64,000 nt of DNA from BA4 sp044376575 (GTDB lineage: Bacteria; Bacteroidota; Bacteroidia; CAIKAF01). Position numbers and translations under genes: made by a program. Numbering within the stretch: position 1 is the first letter of the stretch; every line of letters begins with the position of its first letter. The stretch is from assembly GCA_044376575.1 (NCBI GenBank), contig JBILKR010000004.1:1-64000 (forward strand), written 5' to 3'. The notes under the pieces were generated by a model. The model had not been told where the DNA came from, ran no database searches, and was given only the letters and a program-made list of their open reading frames with translations. Of this stretch, positions 61,230 to 64,000 are shown piece by piece.

Positions 61230-64000
61230 TTGAAAAAAGGCTTCCTGCTCGTTTTAGTTGCATTCATGGGTTCTTGTTTTTTGCAGGGACAATCGATTAC
61301 TGTTTACTTACCCCATCACCAGGCCGTAACAGCTGATCATAACATGCGGTTTACCTGGCAACATCGACCGGATGTTACGCAGTATACCCTCGAACTATCC
61401 GCAGATTCGTTGTTTGGCAGTGTACAGACTTATGTGACTTCTAACGATACGTTGGTGTTGAATGGATTAACTTTAGGTTTCCACTGGTGGAGAGCCAAGG
61501 CGGGAAATGGAAACTGGTCGGTGCCCCGTAGATTTTTTGTTTTCAATCCCAAGCAGATTTCCGGATTAAGTTACTGGGTGAGGGCAGATTCCAATGTGAA
61601 TGTAATCAACGGAAAAGTTAGTTTAATTTATGATCTCAGTGATTCTGCAAGAACTACTACGCAACAAGCCTTTTATTTAATGCCTGATTTTATTCAATAT
61701 GGAGTAGGCAATTTATCTTCCATTCATTTTGGGAAAAATGGATTATCGGGTCAAAGTACACGTATGGATTTTAATCCATTGCACTTCCCTCAGGGTGCAA
61801 CCATGTTTTCAATATGGAATGTAACCGGGAATCCAATTTTATTACAATATTTATTTACAGGTCTTATTAATAATTCTTACAAAGGAGGTTTTTTTATTGG
61901 AGGAACTTACCCTTCTACCTTTAATTCAGGATGTGAATTTAATACGGGAAATTATTTTTCTGCGAATGGTCCCATTCATTTATTTCCAACTCAAACTACA
62001 GTTTCAAAAAACTCGGTATGGAGAAATGGAGTCAATTTACCAACTACCCCAACTGGTGCGAGCAATGGGATTTCTCTTTCTGTAAATATTCTTGGAGGAA
62101 GAGCAGATGTCAATATGACGCATTTATTTACATATGCAGATATTAGTGAAATTTTACTCTACGCAGGTGATGTTCCAGATTCCTCACGCATCCTTATTGA
62201 GCGTTACTTAATGTCGAAGTATGCGCGCCCTGTCACCCTGCCTTATGATACCCTAGCTTGTGCGCCATCACTTACCTTAACAGTACCGGGAGGAACAGAA
62301 GAATTTAGTTCATTGCTTTGGAGTACAGGTGCGCAAGGGGCATCCATTAACATCACTGCGAATGGAACATACCACGTAACGGGTATTTCGCGCATCGGTG
62401 GATACACCACTACCGATACCATTCGTGTAAATGGTATTCTTCCTCGTCCGCAAATTACTCCTTCAACTACTCAATATTTTTGTTTTACACAGGATTCAGT
62501 TTTGTTTCAATGCACTAATCAGCAAGTCGGTTTAACTTATCAATGGCATAATGGTGCGACGCAGCCTTCCATTTATGTTTCTCAGGGGAATGATATTTAC
62601 ATTACGGCATACGATTCGTTGAGTGGGTGTTCGATTACTTCTGACACTACACATCTTCAACATCAGATTGAAGCGGGGATGATATTTACAGAAGTGTGTG
62701 AAGGCAATCCCACCTCATTTACGGACAATAGTCAGGTATATAATCAGTTTATCCAGTCGTGGCACTGGGACTTTGGAGATCCGCTCAGTACCACCGATTC
62801 ATCTAATAATCCCATTTCAACGTATACCTATGCACAGGCAGGAAATTATTACGTTTCACTAATCGTTACCGATGTCTCCGGATGTACCGATACTCTCTTT
62901 CACCCCGTTACCGTGAAGGCCCTGCCCAATGCCAACTTCTCTTATAATGCGGCCTGCCTGGGTAGTCCGGTGCAATTCGTCAATCAAAGCAATGCCACGC
63001 CTCCCTTGTCTATCGCCGGCTACAAATGGTATTATGGCAATGCCGGCAATGATTCTTCTACGGTAGTGAATCCCTCTTTTACATATAATTCTATCGGAAA
63101 TTATCCGGTTACGTTGGTTGTTACTGCCGATAACGGATGCAAGGATACGATTACAAATACTGTGCTTATCGATAAATCCATTAATGCCGCATTTATAATG
63201 CCCAATGATACGTTATGCCTGAATGAAACACATTTGTTTGAAGATACTTCACAAGTGTTAAATACACAGTATGGTACATCGCTTTGGAAAATTGGAAATG
63301 CGTTGGCGGGAAATCAAACAACACAATCTATTGTTTTCAATCAGTCGGGATTGCAAACCGTTACGCTCATTGTTACTTCTTCGGATCAATGCACTGATAG
63401 TCTGAAAAAAAATATACAGGTATTGAGTCCGCCATCTTCACAATTTTCTGTAACACCCAATGTTGGTTATCCTCCATTAATCACGCAATATGCCTACACC
63501 GGCAATACATCGGGTATTACCTGGGAATGGACATTGCCTTCGGGTGCCGTGGATACTGCTTCTACCATCATTCCTGATACGTTATACATCAACGGAACGG
63601 ATACGGTACAACTTATTACAGTCAATACTTTTGGATGTTCAGATACTACCCTGCGATTTGTTTCTTCCGTATTTCCGAACCTGAATCTTTATTTAGATTC
63701 ACTGATGTGCTGGGAACAGGACAGTCAGGTACAATTTTTTGTACACATCACCAACGTTGGAAACATTCCTGTAGATTCGTTTCAGTTGCAATCATGGATC
63801 TCCGGGAATTCACCGTCCATCGAAGCATTTAACGATACCTTATTTGTGAGCCAGACATTTTCGTATGCTTCTGATTTTACGATGCAGGTGCCGCCGGTGG
63901 AAGGCGAGTTGTGTTGTGTGCGTGTAGGTTATGTGCGTGGATTGTTAGGAGATACATTACTCAACCGCACATTATGTATTCCGCGGGTGGATCATGCATT
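61230..64000 (+). CDS. Large secreted multi-PKD domain protein (truncated by window edge)
   Basis: An ORF that runs off the window (923 codons seen). I use the TTG at 61230 because it gives MKKGFLLVLVAFMGSC-type signal peptide; the next ATG (61266) would cut it. Domains: a LamG/concanavalin-like region (about 110-332, starting ISGLSYWVRAD and ending SRILIERYLMSKY), an Ig-like 'WSTGAQG' region (about 335-400), then PKD repeats (HWDFGDP about 511, KWYYGNAG, and others). Such proteins in this phylum usually end in a T9SS sorting domain, here out of view. Likely a surface adhesin or carbohydrate-binding protein. Confidence 0.85.
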   Translation, partial: MKKGFLLVLVAFMGSCFLQGQSITVYLPHHQAVTADHNMRFTWQHRPDVTQYTLELSADSLFGSVQTYVTSNDTLVLNGLTLGFHWWRAKAGNGNWSVPRRFFVFNPKQISGLSYWVRADSNVNVINGKVSLIYDLSDSARTTTQQAFYLMPDFIQYGVGNLSSIHFGKNGLSGQSTRMDFNPLHFPQGATMFSIWNVTGNPILLQYLFTGLINNSYKGGFFIGGTYPSTFNSGCEFNTGNYFSANGPIHLFPTQTTVSKNSVWRNGVNLPTTPTGASNGISLSVNILGGRADVNMTHLFTYADISEILLYAGDVPDSSRILIERYLMSKYARPVTLPYDTLACAPSLTLTVPGGTEEFSSLLWSTGAQGASINITANGTYHVTGISRIGGYTTTDTIRVNGILPRPQITPSTTQYFCFTQDSVLFQCTNQQVGLTYQWHNGATQPSIYVSQGNDIYITAYDSLSGCSITSDTTHLQHQIEAGMIFTEVCEGNPTSFTDNSQVYNQFIQSWHWDFGDPLSTTDSSNNPISTYTYAQAGNYYVSLIVTDVSGCTDTLFHPVTVKALPNANFSYNAACLGSPVQFVNQSNATPPLSIAGYKWYYGNAGNDSSTVVNPSFTYNSIGNYPVTLVVTADNGCKDTITNTVLIDKSINAAFIMPNDTLCLNETHLFEDTSQVLNTQYGTSLWKIGNALAGNQTTQSIVFNQSGLQTVTLIVTSSDQCTDSLKKNIQVLSPPSSQFSVTPNVGYPPLITQYAYTGNTSGITWEWTLPSGAVDTASTIIPDTLYINGTDTVQLITVNTFGCSDTTLRFVSSVFPNLNLYLDSLMCWEQDSQVQFFVHITNVGNIPVDSFQLQSWISGNSPSIEAFNDTLFVSQTFSYASDFTMQVPPVEGELCCVRVGYVRGLLGDTLLNRTLCIPRVDHA

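Noticed and set aside
1..64000. tRNA or rRNA genes, prophage, IS elements
   Set aside because: No tRNA-like cloverleaf, rRNA segment, transposase or phage gene was seen in any gap or ORF.

Overview
The window is chromosomal DNA from a low-GC member of the Bacteroidota. The evidence is two proteins with C-terminal type IX secretion (T9SS) sorting domains, families largely confined to the phylum (DUF4476, DUF4290, DUF4294, Omp28-like, OmpP1/FadL-type porin, UpxY-type NusG paralogue), start codons without Shine-Dalgarno sequences, and upstream TAnnTTTG motifs typical of Bacteroidota sigma-A promoters. Genus or family cannot be fixed from the sequence. I found no rRNA, tRNA, CRISPR array, prophage or classical insertion sequence.

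Layout. 0-6.1 kb (+): end of an sppA-type protease gene, a DUF4476 protein, then a compact serC-serA-DUF1015-yggS group for serine and PLP metabolism. 6-20.8 kb: mostly housekeeping genes (proS, alanine dehydrogenase-like, tsaE, murA, DUF4290) mixed with envelope and secreted proteins (lipoprotein plus OmpP1 porin, Omp28-like T9SS protein, YceI protein, TlpA-like thioredoxin). 20.8-29.4 kb: uvrB, an MbnP/MbnH-like copper-protein pair, a Crp/Fnr regulator in front of a CstB-like persulfide dioxygenase and two rhodaneses, and a secreted peptidylarginine-deiminase-like protein. 29.5-41.8 kb: FtcD-FchA fusion, membrane patatin, fused 2-oxoacid dehydrogenase E1, fasciclin lipoprotein, DUF4294, both methylmalonyl-CoA mutase subunits and a photolyase.

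41.8-46.1 kb is rich in short palindromic repeats. It holds an RNA methyltransferase, a BamA/TamA-like outer-membrane protein and a tiny GIY-YIG nuclease lying between two almost identical 90-bp direct repeats.

46.1-60.8 kb (almost all -) is a surface-polysaccharide locus. A NusG-like UpxY protein and a winged-helix/nucleotidyltransferase-like protein head it. Behind them are a methyltransferase, a Wzm/Wzt ABC exporter whose ATPase has an extra C-terminal domain, two FkbM methyltransferases, five glycosyltransferases and a polytopic membrane protein. One divergent gene interrupts it. From 61.2 kb a large secreted multi-PKD protein runs off the right edge.

The most unusual feature is the repeat family. 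A conserved 13-nt core (TGAGGCTCTCGAA) sits in hairpins whose arms covary. Copies flank the GIY-YIG gene directly, and an inverted pair brackets the whole polysaccharide locus. This looks like a REP-type system with a GIY-YIG nuclease as candidate partner. Other points of interest are a PPAD-type deiminase with its substrate-binding arginines, the persulfide operon with a candidate Crp/Fnr operator, the MbnPH pair, and a B12-binding/radical-SAM-like protein without the cluster cysteines.
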